Of a stretch of DNA of 31,295 nt, positions 5,696-14,614 are shown in pieces (position 1 is the first letter of the stretch; every line of letters starts with the position of its first letter). Under the pieces are notes generated by a model. That model was given only the letters and a program-made list of their open reading frames with translations, was not told the DNA's origin and searched no databases. Source of the DNA: a virus; IMG/VR virus record IMGVR_UViG_3300001450_000150, positions 1 through 31,295 of that record. One strand, written 5' to 3'. A program made the position numbers and the translations under genes.

Positions 5696-6184
5696 ATGAT
5701 TTCGGTGGAGTTGAGAGCAAAACCAAAAGTCAAAAAGTGGTTAAAATTGCATGATATAAATTTTAAGGTTGTAGAAAAATGTTTAAATATATTTCTCAAC
5801 TCTATTCGCGATTTTGATATACCAGATACAACTCGAATACAAATTATGAATTGTGACCATTATAGTAGTGGTTACTATTTTGGTTTCGACGAATTACATA
5901 TCACCAAATATTTAAACCAAGCTGGATGGAGTAGAGAGAAAAAAATGGATACCTTCGTTGGACACTTACTACATGAAATGAGACATTGGATACAAGATAA
6001 TATGCTCAACGTAGATGAAGGTAAATTAAATTACACAGATGAAGACTGTGAGAAATTTCGCCCTAAATATTATTACAATAAATGGGAAGTTGATGCTCGT
6101 AGATTTGAGCGTCGTTACAAAAAAGAATTTATAGATTTATATAATGTGCTTGATAAATTATCCGACAAACCTGACTTGAAATAA
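5696..6184 (+). CDS. Putative zinc metallopeptidase-like protein
   Basis: The 162-residue protein carries GHLLHEMRHWIQD (residues 89-101) with HEMRH at 93-97, matching the zincin HExxH motif. A downstream NKWEVDARRFE segment has E131 and an ExxA pattern that could supply the third zinc ligand. The YYFGFDELHITKYL strand before the motif also fits a small zincin fold. It has no signal peptide. The start is placed at ATG 5696 because of the CTAAATA late-type element 5 nt upstream; a TTG at 5675 would add 7 residues. Role unknown: processing of virion or host proteins is plausible. It is a prediction from motifs only. Confidence 0.65.
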   Translation: MISVELRAKPKVKKWLKLHDINFKVVEKCLNIFLNSIRDFDIPDTTRIQIMNCDHYSSGYYFGFDELHITKYLNQAGWSREKKMDTFVGHLLHEMRHWIQDNMLNVDEGKLNYTDEDCEKFRPKYYYNKWEVDARRFERRYKKEFIDLYNVLDKLSDKPDLK

Positions 6185-6203
6185 GTTCAGGATATAATAT
6201 AAT
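6176..6203 (+). promoter_or_regulatory. Sigma-70-like promoter
   Basis: TTGAAA (6176-6181) overlaps the end of the metallopeptidase-like gene. TATAAT (6198-6203) follows after 16 bp. Predicted initiation is about 6210, 5 nt before ATG 6215. Confidence 0.6.
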
Positions 6204-6214
6204 AATAAAAATTT

Positions 6215-6427
6215 ATGAACCCATCAGAATTCGAAAGAACCAAACCTACTCAAACATATGCTGCACTAGACAGCGCTATAGCTAAGTATCGTCAAATGGT
6301 CACAGAACATACTTACAACGGTCAACAATTAATAATGGAGAGTGCAGATGCGCAACGCATTGCATTAGCACAACAAATGGTTGCTGATCTTGAGAATATA
6401 AAAAGAGTATTTATTACTGGTAATTAG
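6215..6427 (+). CDS. Small protein, 70 aa, unknown
   Basis: This short helical protein begins MNPSEFERTKPTQTYAAL and continues with AIAKYRQMVTEHTYNG and AQRIALAQQMVADLENIKR, consistent with a helical hairpin. It has its own TTGAAA/TATAAT promoter directly upstream and converges with the long minus-strand late block, whose last stop codon is 14 nt away. A short AT-only inverted repeat (6443-6450 with 6453-6460) lies just past its end; it is a weak terminator candidate at best. No family recognised. Confidence 0.6.
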   Translation: MNPSEFERTKPTQTYAALDSAIAKYRQMVTEHTYNGQQLIMESADAQRIALAQQMVADLENIKRVFITGN

Positions 6428-6440
6428 TCTGTTACTTTGG

Positions 6441-9400
6441 TTAAGATATTACAATATCTTTTACCTCATCAAAATATGGAGTTATTTTCTGTAACTCTTC
6501 AGTAATTCTATCCTTAAGCTTGTCTTTGAGTTTATCGTCTGTAATGCCAGTATTTTCGATTTCAACTTTATAGTTATTAGTAATTTTTTCTGGGTAGTTA
6601 AACTTCATTAACTTATCAATTGTATCTACATATGTGCGTTGCCCGATTGGATAAGACCAGATTAAATTTTTATCTTCAAAGTGATAATTGTAATGAGCTA
6701 ACATATCAAAGTATGTCATTACTTTATTATACATTTTAAAACTCTTTATTTTAGCATTCTTAATAAAGTACTTCTTCGGTTGTAATAATCTATTAGCAAG
6801 AGTTAAGTAGAACGGAGTACTTACAGCACCAATATAAGTACCTGTTCCTAAAACATTATCTAAAGCAAATACCCCTGCAGGAAATTCTACTTTACTGTAA
6901 CGTTTACTATTAACATATAATTCCATATAACCTTTCCGTACAGATACATTAACAAAGAAATGGTTGTAACCTGGGTTTAATTGGCTATAATCAAAGTCAA
7001 TTTCAGTCTTTGTTCTTGGTATTACCCCAGAAGAAGAGAATTGAGGTTTAGTTTTTAATAAAACTTTTAATCTATTTTTGTTCGCGCCAACCTTCCTGAG
7101 ATAATAAAATGAAGTAATAGATTTAGTTAATTTTAAACTTGCAAGATTAAGGTCTTTAAATTTCTTGGTAGAGATAATTTTTAATTTATCATTAATTTTT
7201 GTTAACCGGAACCCGTCATTATACTCTTGAACAAAAAGAATATATTTTTTATATACTCCGTCTTCAAAATCATATATCATATCTAGATATGATTGCTGGA
7301 ATGGATAATTTTCTAACTGACAAAATTCTCTTGTCCTTTTCAAAATACGATTACTGTCTAGGATAGAGATAATATTATTATCATGTAATACAATTGTATT
7401 GTTATCATCATCTATCTGTACTCCGTTAATTTTAGATTCTAAATTTAAACCAGATTTTATTAGGTTATTATTATTATCATAATCAAGAGTATTGCTAGGG
7501 GATATTTTTTGTAAATAATTACGAGTATCTCCTATTGCAGATTTATTACTTTGTCTCACTGCATATGCCTCACTAGAATTATTAAAAGACATTTCATTAC
7601 CAAAACCGGTTTTTGAATCTACAGAATAAAAAGTATGACCTGAGCTTGTTTCAACTACTTTGCCCTTTTCTCCTATTTTATCAACATACGTACTAGATAC
7701 CGCGCCGCTGGTTGTATTATTTTTAAAGTTATAGGTAAAGCAGTTGGGGTTAGATTGAATTGGATTAAACAATACATGCAGCTTATCCTCTCCAACTTCG
7801 AAGTCATCTATTGTAGATGTATTATCTTTTAAATTATCAATCTGACCGATTAAATTATTATTCGCATTATAAACATATATAATATAATTACTACCTAACA
7901 CATAAAATTCAGAAAAATTATCTTTACGTCCAATACCTAGTATTTCTATTTCTGTAGGACCATCCATGACAATAACTTCGTCATATATCTCAAAGTCATT
8001 ATTAAGGAATAATAATTTACTAGTTAGTCCAGAGTCTATATTTTCTACTGGAAGAATAATATTAGGAGTAACTAGATCAGTATTAAAAATGCCAAACCCT
8101 TCTTCAAAATAATTACCTGCGATTTGGTAACCAAATGGTTGGGTATTATCTGTATTGTATAACCAGAAGCTAGTACTAAAATCTCCTGTAATATCAGTAT
8201 TAAATTTACCGAAATTCTCTCCATTTAAAATTAATTCATCTTCTTCTTTTACTTTGTTAGGGGTTGTAGGTACTCCTTTAAAATTTTTATACTCCACTCC
8301 TGATGCAACATTATAAACTGTATTATATGCTTTAAATAAATTTTGATAATCATTACTACCTATATGATAGAAAATATAATCATTATTAGGTTCAAAAGTT
8401 AAGCTAGAAGATACATCAAATGTTTCAGTAGATTCAGCTCCTGCAGCAGTTACAACATTATAAAAAGATGTACCAGAAAGCGCGTTTGCAAAATTAGAAA
8501 CATAAGCATTATAATATCTATCTACCCATCTTGTATCTCCTATATCATTACCAGATAACCAACTACATAAATAGACCGGATCAGTATTATCACTGTACGA
8601 ATTATTTTTTACATCCTCACGGCGCTTAAAAACTTTATCCGACATTAATGGATTATCTCCTGCAACAGTTCCTAGATTTTCTATTTTTGCATCTTTTATA
8701 TTTAAAACTGTATAAGGAGACATTGAGTCAGGGGTAGTAAAATATGTAAGTTTGTTTGGTTTAAATACTATGTCGTATGTACCGATATTATAAGATAAAC
8801 CTATTTTATCATAACCGCGTTGCTGGTTTGTTCCAGCGTTTACTTTTTCGTAAACTCGATTTAAATGAGCAGGTTGAGAGTTAAAATGATTATTCTCTGA
8901 ATAATATTCGTGCAAAGTAGCTTGGTTCTTTAACGGGAAGAAATCAGCATGCGCTTTTATTTTATTCTCATTGCTACTAGTCTTACTATCATAAAAATTG
9001 TAATTATTAGTAAATACAAAATAATTATTACTTATATGGTCTACAACAGTAGATGTGTTTAAGTCAACTGTATCTGTATTATATGAGGAAATATATTTAG
9101 TATAACTATTAGGTATAGTTTTAAAAGCTTTAGTTAATACGTTTCTAGTAATATCAAAACTAGCTGTACTTAAAGCTGCAGCAGTAGTAAATGAACCAGG
9201 AGAAGTAGACAAGCTTAAAACATCATCAAGGTCTGTATATAGACCACTATTTATACATATTTTTGAGGCAAACCCAGATGCTGGGTTTAATAGAGTAATT
9301 TTATTATCTGCGATACCATATCTAAAATAACATTGTTCTTTTAAACTATCTGTTGATGTCCATTTTGCAACAGTATTGGTTGCTGATAACGCTACTAGAT

Positions 9401-9905
9401 AATATGTAGTAGCACCAGAAACAGTACTTACTAAAATTCTATCTTCACTACCTTGTTTGTTAGTAGGTATACTACCGCTAAGAGTACTTGATTTAGCAGT
9501 AGCAGGAACTGATGTTAATGTAAAAGTAAATAAAAATTCACTACTAATAGGGTCAAATTCCGACGAGGCAACAAACATACTACTTAAATAGTTCGCACTT
9601 AATGTATTAAATGTTTTTAAATATTTACCTCCGTGTTGTACCGGAGAAGAAAATACATTTACAACTGATTCAGTAAATGGAATATCTAATTCTGCTATTG
9701 TAGATAAAGAGTTTAACTCAGTAAGAGTATATTGAGTATTGTAATTAGTTTTTTTGTCTTTTGCATCTTGATTAAAATAATATTGATCAACTGTCAAACC
9801 AAAATCGAAGTTCTCTCTATATTTACGAAACAGAATTTTAGCATCGTGAGTATGGCTATATTCAACTGGTACAATATTTTCTGTATCTATAGAATTAACT
9901 TTCAT
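6441..9905 (-). CDS. Large structural/adhesin-like protein with LamG-like and propeller-like regions, 1154 aa
   Basis: This is the distal gene of the minus-strand late block. The first 550 residues are Ser/Thr/Asn-rich beta structure. A DFSTSFWLY strand at about residue 570 looks like the start of a concanavalin A/LamG domain, and RKGYMELYVNSKRYSKV near residue 990 looks like its end. Between them are repeated beta-strand blades (IIYVYNANNNLIGQID, ISILDSNRILKRTREF) of propeller character. The last 100 residues are charged and helical. These features fit a tail fibre, baseplate-peripheral or host-recognition protein. No enzymatic motif is seen. The TAAATA motif abuts its ATG, and its start is 3 nt past the preceding gene. 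Confidence 0.75.
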   Translation of the reverse strand: MKVNSIDTENIVPVEYSHTHDAKILFRKYRENFDFGLTVDQYYFNQDAKDKKTNYNTQYTLTELNSLSTIAELDIPFTESVVNVFSSPVQHGGKYLKTFNTLSANYLSSMFVASSEFDPISSEFLFTFTLTSVPATAKSSTLSGSIPTNKQGSEDRILVSTVSGATTYYLVALSATNTVAKWTSTDSLKEQCYFRYGIADNKITLLNPASGFASKICINSGLYTDLDDVLSLSTSPGSFTTAAALSTASFDITRNVLTKAFKTIPNSYTKYISSYNTDTVDLNTSTVVDHISNNYFVFTNNYNFYDSKTSSNENKIKAHADFFPLKNQATLHEYYSENNHFNSQPAHLNRVYEKVNAGTNQQRGYDKIGLSYNIGTYDIVFKPNKLTYFTTPDSMSPYTVLNIKDAKIENLGTVAGDNPLMSDKVFKRREDVKNNSYSDNTDPVYLCSWLSGNDIGDTRWVDRYYNAYVSNFANALSGTSFYNVVTAAGAESTETFDVSSSLTFEPNNDYIFYHIGSNDYQNLFKAYNTVYNVASGVEYKNFKGVPTTPNKVKEEDELILNGENFGKFNTDITGDFSTSFWLYNTDNTQPFGYQIAGNYFEEGFGIFNTDLVTPNIILPVENIDSGLTSKLLFLNNDFEIYDEVIVMDGPTEIEILGIGRKDNFSEFYVLGSNYIIYVYNANNNLIGQIDNLKDNTSTIDDFEVGEDKLHVLFNPIQSNPNCFTYNFKNNTTSGAVSSTYVDKIGEKGKVVETSSGHTFYSVDSKTGFGNEMSFNNSSEAYAVRQSNKSAIGDTRNYLQKISPSNTLDYDNNNNLIKSGLNLESKINGVQIDDDNNTIVLHDNNIISILDSNRILKRTREFCQLENYPFQQSYLDMIYDFEDGVYKKYILFVQEYNDGFRLTKINDKLKIISTKKFKDLNLASLKLTKSITSFYYLRKVGANKNRLKVLLKTKPQFSSSGVIPRTKTEIDFDYSQLNPGYNHFFVNVSVRKGYMELYVNSKRYSKVEFPAGVFALDNVLGTGTYIGAVSTPFYLTLANRLLQPKKYFIKNAKIKSFKMYNKVMTYFDMLAHYNYHFEDKNLIWSYPIGQRTYVDTIDKLMKFNYPEKITNNYKVEIENTGITDDKLKDKLKDRITEELQKITPYFDEVKDIVIS

Positions 9906-9912
9906 TATTTAT
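9906..9912 (-). promoter_or_regulatory. Late-type promoter motif ATAAATA
   Basis: On the minus strand ATAAATA directly abuts ATG 9905. This spacing (0 nt) differs from the 5-7 nt at other genes, so it is the weakest of the set; it might act as AU-rich start context only. Confidence 0.35.
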
Positions 9913-10772
9913 GAGAATCTTATACCTGAAAAGTTAGAACCATCTTCTAAGGCTGCATCCTTATTAAAAGCAAGTGTTACTGTCTGTCCTCTTTTAACAT
10001 ATAAAGCTTTATTTATAGTAGCTTTCGAGACACCGGCTCCAAAAAAATCTGCCTCAGCTACTGTATCACCGTCGAGTAGTAAATATATTTTCATGTCCGC
10101 GGATGTCCCCTGACCACCGAGAAAGGCTTCTAATATAAATAAAACAAAACCATCGGCATACGTACCGGATGCTGCTGATGGGTATGTGATTTTGAACGGA
10201 CTGTTTGCAAATGATACGTTAGAGTTTGTGGTTGTAGGATCAAGAGTCTTGTCAGTGAAGACCGGAGAGGGACCGAAAGTACCAGCTCCATTTTGAGTAA
10301 CTATAAAGTTTACAGGCTTAGTAATTAAGGAAATAGTATTTAATGCATCATTATCAGTACTAGCCAGGAGCGACTGTATCTTCGCGATCTCGATATTTGC
10401 GTCACCTATAGCAAGTTGGTTAGCTGTTATTGTAGTAGATAATCCAGCAAATTCTGTTGCTGCAATATAATTAAATCTCCCTAGTTCTACAGTACCGCTA
10501 ATATCAGAATACTTCGTTACATGGCCAGCTGTAGTATCTGATGTTAATATATTATAACCTTCTACTAGATCAGTATCCATAGTAGACTTACCTGACCGGG
10601 CACCTTGCACTAGTTTATCTTTAAACGTAATATTCTCTTCACCAATAACTAAGTCTTTAAAAGCTAGTAGTTTGGTCCCGTTATTGGTCTCAATAATGAG
10701 CTTATCGTTGTTTAGTATTTCAGTACCAACATCAATATCTGATATATTAATAATTTCGTCTTCTATGGCCAT
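9909..10772 (-). CDS. Tail fibre-like structural protein with C-terminal jelly-roll-like domain, 287 aa
   Basis: The N terminus (EIINISDIDVGTEILNNDKL) has the short beta/turn pattern common to attachment domains of phage fibre and neck proteins. A helix-poor middle contains a putative coiled segment (ITANQLAIGDANIEIAKIQS). The last 130 residues look like a C1q/TNF-type jelly roll: ADGFVLFILEAF, KIYLLLDGDTVAEADFF, ALYVKRGQTVTLAF and a terminal GSNFSGIRFS. Such domains form trimeric receptor-binding tips. The start is supported by an ATAAATA motif 5 nt upstream. Identification as a fibre is inference from architecture and position. Confidence 0.6.
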   Translation of the reverse strand: MAIEDEIINISDIDVGTEILNNDKLIIETNNGTKLLAFKDLVIGEENITFKDKLVQGARSGKSTMDTDLVEGYNILTSDTTAGHVTKYSDISGTVELGRFNYIAATEFAGLSTTITANQLAIGDANIEIAKIQSLLASTDNDALNTISLITKPVNFIVTQNGAGTFGPSPVFTDKTLDPTTTNSNVSFANSPFKITYPSAASGTYADGFVLFILEAFLGGQGTSADMKIYLLLDGDTVAEADFFGAGVSKATINKALYVKRGQTVTLAFNKDAALEDGSNFSGIRFS

Positions 10773-10777
10773 ATAAT

Positions 10778-10784
10778 TATTTAT
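10778..10784 (-). promoter_or_regulatory. Late-type promoter ATAAATA
   Basis: On the minus strand ATAAATA ATTAT ATGGCC: the motif ends 5 nt before ATG 10772. The 15-nt stretch up to the ATG is almost identical to that before the genes starting at 30150 and 22119. Confidence 0.6.
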
Positions 10785-10789
10785 TTCAA

Positions 10790-11875
10790 TTAGTAATTTA
10801 CAAACGCTGTAATTGTACTTGTTGTTGTTGTTATTGAGTCACATCCTGTAACATCATATAAATCTAAGTAAAAATATCCTCCAGATGCTAACCCTGTCAT
10901 TGATGTACCGACCCCTGTATTAACATTAGTAAAATAATAATCAGTTAATGAAGTCTTAGTACCTGTAATATCTATAAGAGGTATCGTTATTGTCTTAGTA
11001 GTTAAATCTATATCCTTCATTATATCACTACAATTCCAAGTCAAGAAACCGCTTAAGTGTATAAAGCTGGAATTAGCAGTTAATGGTACATAAAATAAAT
11101 GAGGGTTGTTAGGTAAATTTACTACTGCATTACTATTACCTGATTCTGCAGTCTCCGGGGCTCTTGTTCTATATTTAAAAGAGATTTTTCCATTATCTTT
11201 AGGCAAACCTGTGTTAGGGTTAATAGTATCTCCTAGACTTACTTGAATTGTATTACCTGTATTAGATTCTGATGCGTGAGTATGTATATAATCAGTTGTA
11301 AACCCTACAGTAAATGAATTGGTACTAGTACTTTGACTAGTTGTAAGAGATGGATCATAACCAGCTTTCCCTGGTACATTAATATCTAATAAACTTAAAC
11401 CTAATACTTCAGGGTTTTTATTAATAAATGTTAATAGTAATTTTTCATTATCTACATCATTATTAAAGTAGTCAGTTTTTAATAAGTTTACATCTTCGTA
11501 AGTAGTAATAGGGGGTTTAAACATTGTAAACTTCAGATCTATTACATCTACTTTTTGATCGTCTCTGTAAAGGGTAAAGTATACATGTCTTTTTGCTTGG
11601 TCGGTAAAGTCTGTTTGTATTACATGATTAAAGGCTTCACTAGATAAAGATGCAATAGTTGTACCTGATAAAGATCTGGTTAAAACTAATTCCTTACCGT
11701 CATCAAAATCAACAACAACCTTATTTATTTTATAGTCATTGTTAACTTCGTATAAAGTGTTTAATCCAGATAAGGAAAATGTTACATCAGTGGTACCTGT
11801 TAAAGACTGAGATTTAGTCTTTGTACCGCCTTCGGCTGCTGGGGTTGCTGTTAATGTGTACGTAAAGGTATTCAT
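10790..11875 (-). CDS. Beta-rich structural protein, 361 aa
   Basis: The product is dominated by Thr/Ser/Asn-rich beta strands. The N-terminal 120 residues read as one or two immunoglobulin-like domains (NTFTYTLTATPAAEGG, INKVVVDFDDGKELVLTRSL, RHVYFTLYRDDQKVDVIDL), with DFDDGK recalling the DFGDG signature of PKD domains. The C-terminal 200 residues include TGLASGGYFYLDLYDVTGCD. The start overlaps the stop of the 908-residue gene by 1 nt (TAATG), indicating coupled translation. It probably belongs to the baseplate/fibre periphery; no specific T4 counterpart is visible. Confidence 0.6.
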   Translation of the reverse strand: MNTFTYTLTATPAAEGGTKTKSQSLTGTTDVTFSLSGLNTLYEVNNDYKINKVVVDFDDGKELVLTRSLSGTTIASLSSEAFNHVIQTDFTDQAKRHVYFTLYRDDQKVDVIDLKFTMFKPPITTYEDVNLLKTDYFNNDVDNEKLLLTFINKNPEVLGLSLLDINVPGKAGYDPSLTTSQSTSTNSFTVGFTTDYIHTHASESNTGNTIQVSLGDTINPNTGLPKDNGKISFKYRTRAPETAESGNSNAVVNLPNNPHLFYVPLTANSSFIHLSGFLTWNCSDIMKDIDLTTKTITIPLIDITGTKTSLTDYYFTNVNTGVGTSMTGLASGGYFYLDLYDVTGCDSITTTTSTITAFVNY

Positions 11876-14601
11876 TACGCGCCTCCTCCCTCACCAGTTT
11901 CGGCGATACCGGTGTATGAGAATTTAATTTTATTTGTACCAGCCTCTGAGACATAGACACCATACTCATCATTTTCATATTCAATCTCAATACATGTTAT
12001 GCCTTTTGGAGTACCGAAGAAAGTGGTTCCCAACTCCTTTAATCTCTTCTCGTCGACCCCGTGCCTATCCAACTCATCCCCTAACGGAGCAAAATCCCAA
12101 TTATCTACATCTTTAGTATAAAATTTTGTTAAATCTATGTCGGTACCGTATTTACCTCCCGTGTTTTTCCAGCCCCGGGTTATTCCTATCCCACCCATGT
12201 TTTGTTGTATTTCCCAGTATTTCTTGTACTCAACGCCCGGAGTAGTTACTAATTGTATAAATCTATTCTCTATTTTTTTTCTATTCTCAGGCTTGAATAA
12301 AATAGTTGATGTACTTTTATCTTTTTTCCACCCTTGGTTTGATTTTGTACCCGTACCATGATATACAAGACTATCTATAAAGAGATAATAATCTTTATTA
12401 TTAATTGTTATTTTATTACTTCTCAACCACACAAAAGCTGGTATATCACTTTCACGATCGAAAATGTTCTTATCAAATCTTGAACGACAGTGAGCAGTTA
12501 ATTCTGTAATAAGATTAACTGGTGGATTAATAATAATCGGTTCCGGTACTGTTATTGTATCTCCTGTAATATTTCTTCCATCCTTTTTAATAGCCGTTAC
12601 TGAGCCTGGGATTTTAAGGTTACCTCCAAGTTCAGCGACTTCAATTGTTTTATCAATTTGATTAGGGTTTAGTTTTGTAATCCTTATATCTACATCCTGT
12701 TCAATTATTTCTGGATTATTATCATCACATAATGTGATTTCAGGGTCTGATATTTCAGAGACCGCTTTCGCTATTCTCGATTTTGCAGGAATCACCATTT
12801 CTATATCTACTGTGCTTGTTCCAGCTTTATACTCATTAGTATCTCCAATATCAACATTAATTAATTTCTTGCGTAAATTTTTTGAAGACTCTTGTAAATA
12901 ATCTATTTTTTCAGTTACTGTTTCTTCTCTAAGTTTTGGAAGAACACTAGCCCATGGGTTATGTACTTTAACTCCTGTAACTTCGAACTTATGGAGTTCA
13001 AATTGACTAGCTTTATCACTTGTAGTAAAAGATAAACCTACATTCAGAGGAGGTAATTCTTCATTTTTTATTTGTTGGTTATTTTGAAAACCTCTCCATG
13101 CGTTATATTTTTCTCCTGTAGTATTACTTACTCCAACTTCGGCATTCAGCCTTAATTCTAATATTGTATTATAATCTGTTTCACTAGTAAGTTTATTGTA
13201 AATTGTTACTTTCGTACCTCTATTAGTCAAATCAACTCTATAATCTACAAACTGAGCTGACATTGCAGAAGTATGCATTGGTACTGCTGCACCTGCTGTA
13301 GCGCTCATGTCTACAGATGTGAGTATCTGAGTATCGTAAAACTTACTACCTCTTATACCTACCGAGCATGGAGAAATTGTAGCAGTAGTACCGTCATACC
13401 ATCCAGTTTTATCTTCTGATGTATATGCAAAGTTACCACCAATATCAAAACCAACCCCTAGGAAACTATCTGCAGGAGAACCTTCTCCTTGCTGACCTAC
13501 ATTACCAATCCCCATATCAATAGTTGCCCCGGAGGGAAGGCTACCCGTATACCCAGTATTTGGGTTCCAATTCTTTCGCTTGAACAATCCAACTGTCGAA
13601 TGCGCTGTACCAGCTACCTCATTAGGGCTAAAATCTGCTATAGCATAACCTAGAGTAGAACCTATACCATTAGGAATTACAAACGAATTTCTTTCTGGGT
13701 TTCTAAAGAACGAAAGACAGAACCCTTCTCCTGCTCCTGCAGGGGCCCATTGTTGTACCCATCTCGTAGCGCTAACGCCTACAGATTGAGTTCCACCATA
13801 TGCAGTTGGACTTGGTACATTAAACGATCTTGCTCTAAAATCTACCCGTATTGTATACTCTGGATCAAATGCAACGTATTTTGGATTATATGTTATAAAT
13901 CCTCCACTGTACAACATTGGGTAAAATTTATCTCCTGTAATGGCGTCTATAGTAGTGTTTGTTTGGTCAAGTACTAAATTAAAACCTAAACTACTTGTAG
14001 ATTGTACGTGCATAGGTCCGATTGAGTAGTCAGGAGATCTTTCTATCTCAGCTCCGGTACTAGGGTTGAACCATGATGGTTTACCATTCCGAACAGTATT
14101 ACCTACAATATATAAATCAGAATTTAAATGACCAGATTCAAATGTAAATTGATCATCAGTAAATTTATCTTTGGGGATATAAATTTTTGAATCAAGTAAA
14201 TGGAAATATGAATTTACATCTTCAAATATAAAATTATTAAGACCAAGACCGTCTGAGTCAGAAGTATATCTTCCTAAGAATGTTACTGAATATCTTGATG
14301 TAGTTTTATTATAATTAATAAGAGGTTTTGTTATGGAATCAAAATTTGTACCTTCAGGGCAAGTTGGGGTTACTGCAAATAGATCAGAATTAGAACTCAA
14401 ACTAAATGATGTCAAGTCTTTAGGATATACTCTACTTTTATAATTAGTGTTTTTATCTATTTTGTATATTAAAGGAACAGCTCCATATACAATTTCTGAG
14501 GTACCATCACATCTATCAGCAGAGAGAGAGCTCACAGTACAAACAAACATTTCTTTTGTTTCGTCGTTGTAAAATACGTCTGATTGTTTAGTACTGAACA
14601 T
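11875..14601 (-). CDS. Structural/adhesin protein with L-type-lectin-like domain, 908 aa
   Basis: Three parts are visible. Residues 1-170 are beta-rich and propeller-like (DVFYNDETKEMFVCTV, LIYKIDKNTNYKS). Residues about 245-520 resemble an L-type lectin or concanavalin A fold: YTIRVDFRARS, GEGFCLSFF, GSTLGYAIADF, SFLGVGFDIGGNFAY, SVGIRG and VDYRVDLTNRGTKVTIYNKL. A short charged helix (EKIDYLQESSKNLRKKL, around residue 565) then leads to a C-terminal region with FVWLRSNKITINNKDYYLF and a Gly-rich end (ETGEGGGA). This points to a glycan-binding tail protein. A GTAAATA late motif lies 6 nt before the ATG. Confidence 0.65.
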   Translation of the reverse strand: MFSTKQSDVFYNDETKEMFVCTVSSLSADRCDGTSEIVYGAVPLIYKIDKNTNYKSRVYPKDLTSFSLSSNSDLFAVTPTCPEGTNFDSITKPLINYNKTTSRYSVTFLGRYTSDSDGLGLNNFIFEDVNSYFHLLDSKIYIPKDKFTDDQFTFESGHLNSDLYIVGNTVRNGKPSWFNPSTGAEIERSPDYSIGPMHVQSTSSLGFNLVLDQTNTTIDAITGDKFYPMLYSGGFITYNPKYVAFDPEYTIRVDFRARSFNVPSPTAYGGTQSVGVSATRWVQQWAPAGAGEGFCLSFFRNPERNSFVIPNGIGSTLGYAIADFSPNEVAGTAHSTVGLFKRKNWNPNTGYTGSLPSGATIDMGIGNVGQQGEGSPADSFLGVGFDIGGNFAYTSEDKTGWYDGTTATISPCSVGIRGSKFYDTQILTSVDMSATAGAAVPMHTSAMSAQFVDYRVDLTNRGTKVTIYNKLTSETDYNTILELRLNAEVGVSNTTGEKYNAWRGFQNNQQIKNEELPPLNVGLSFTTSDKASQFELHKFEVTGVKVHNPWASVLPKLREETVTEKIDYLQESSKNLRKKLINVDIGDTNEYKAGTSTVDIEMVIPAKSRIAKAVSEISDPEITLCDDNNPEIIEQDVDIRITKLNPNQIDKTIEVAELGGNLKIPGSVTAIKKDGRNITGDTITVPEPIIINPPVNLITELTAHCRSRFDKNIFDRESDIPAFVWLRSNKITINNKDYYLFIDSLVYHGTGTKSNQGWKKDKSTSTILFKPENRKKIENRFIQLVTTPGVEYKKYWEIQQNMGGIGITRGWKNTGGKYGTDIDLTKFYTKDVDNWDFAPLGDELDRHGVDEKRLKELGTTFFGTPKGITCIEIEYENDEYGVYVSEAGTNKIKFSYTGIAETGEGGGA

Positions 14602-14607
14602 ATAAAT

Positions 14608-14614
14608 TATTTAC
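14608..14614 (-). promoter_or_regulatory. Late-type promoter GTAAATA
   Basis: On the minus strand GTAAATA ends 6 nt before ATG 14601 and lies mostly in the 12-nt gap after the previous gene. Confidence 0.55.

Noticed and set aside
6443-6460. AAGATATT/AATATCTT inverted repeat as a terminator between convergent genes
   Set aside because: The stem is all A/T except one pair per arm, the loop is 2 nt and the T-tract is short; too weak to call a terminator.
9732-9914. 60-codon plus-strand ORF and similar plus-strand ORFs inside the late genes (11934, 12137, 13750, 15691, 16211, 16896, 18292)
   Set aside because: All are antisense to long, well-supported structural genes in AT-rich sequence and lack promoters or start signals.
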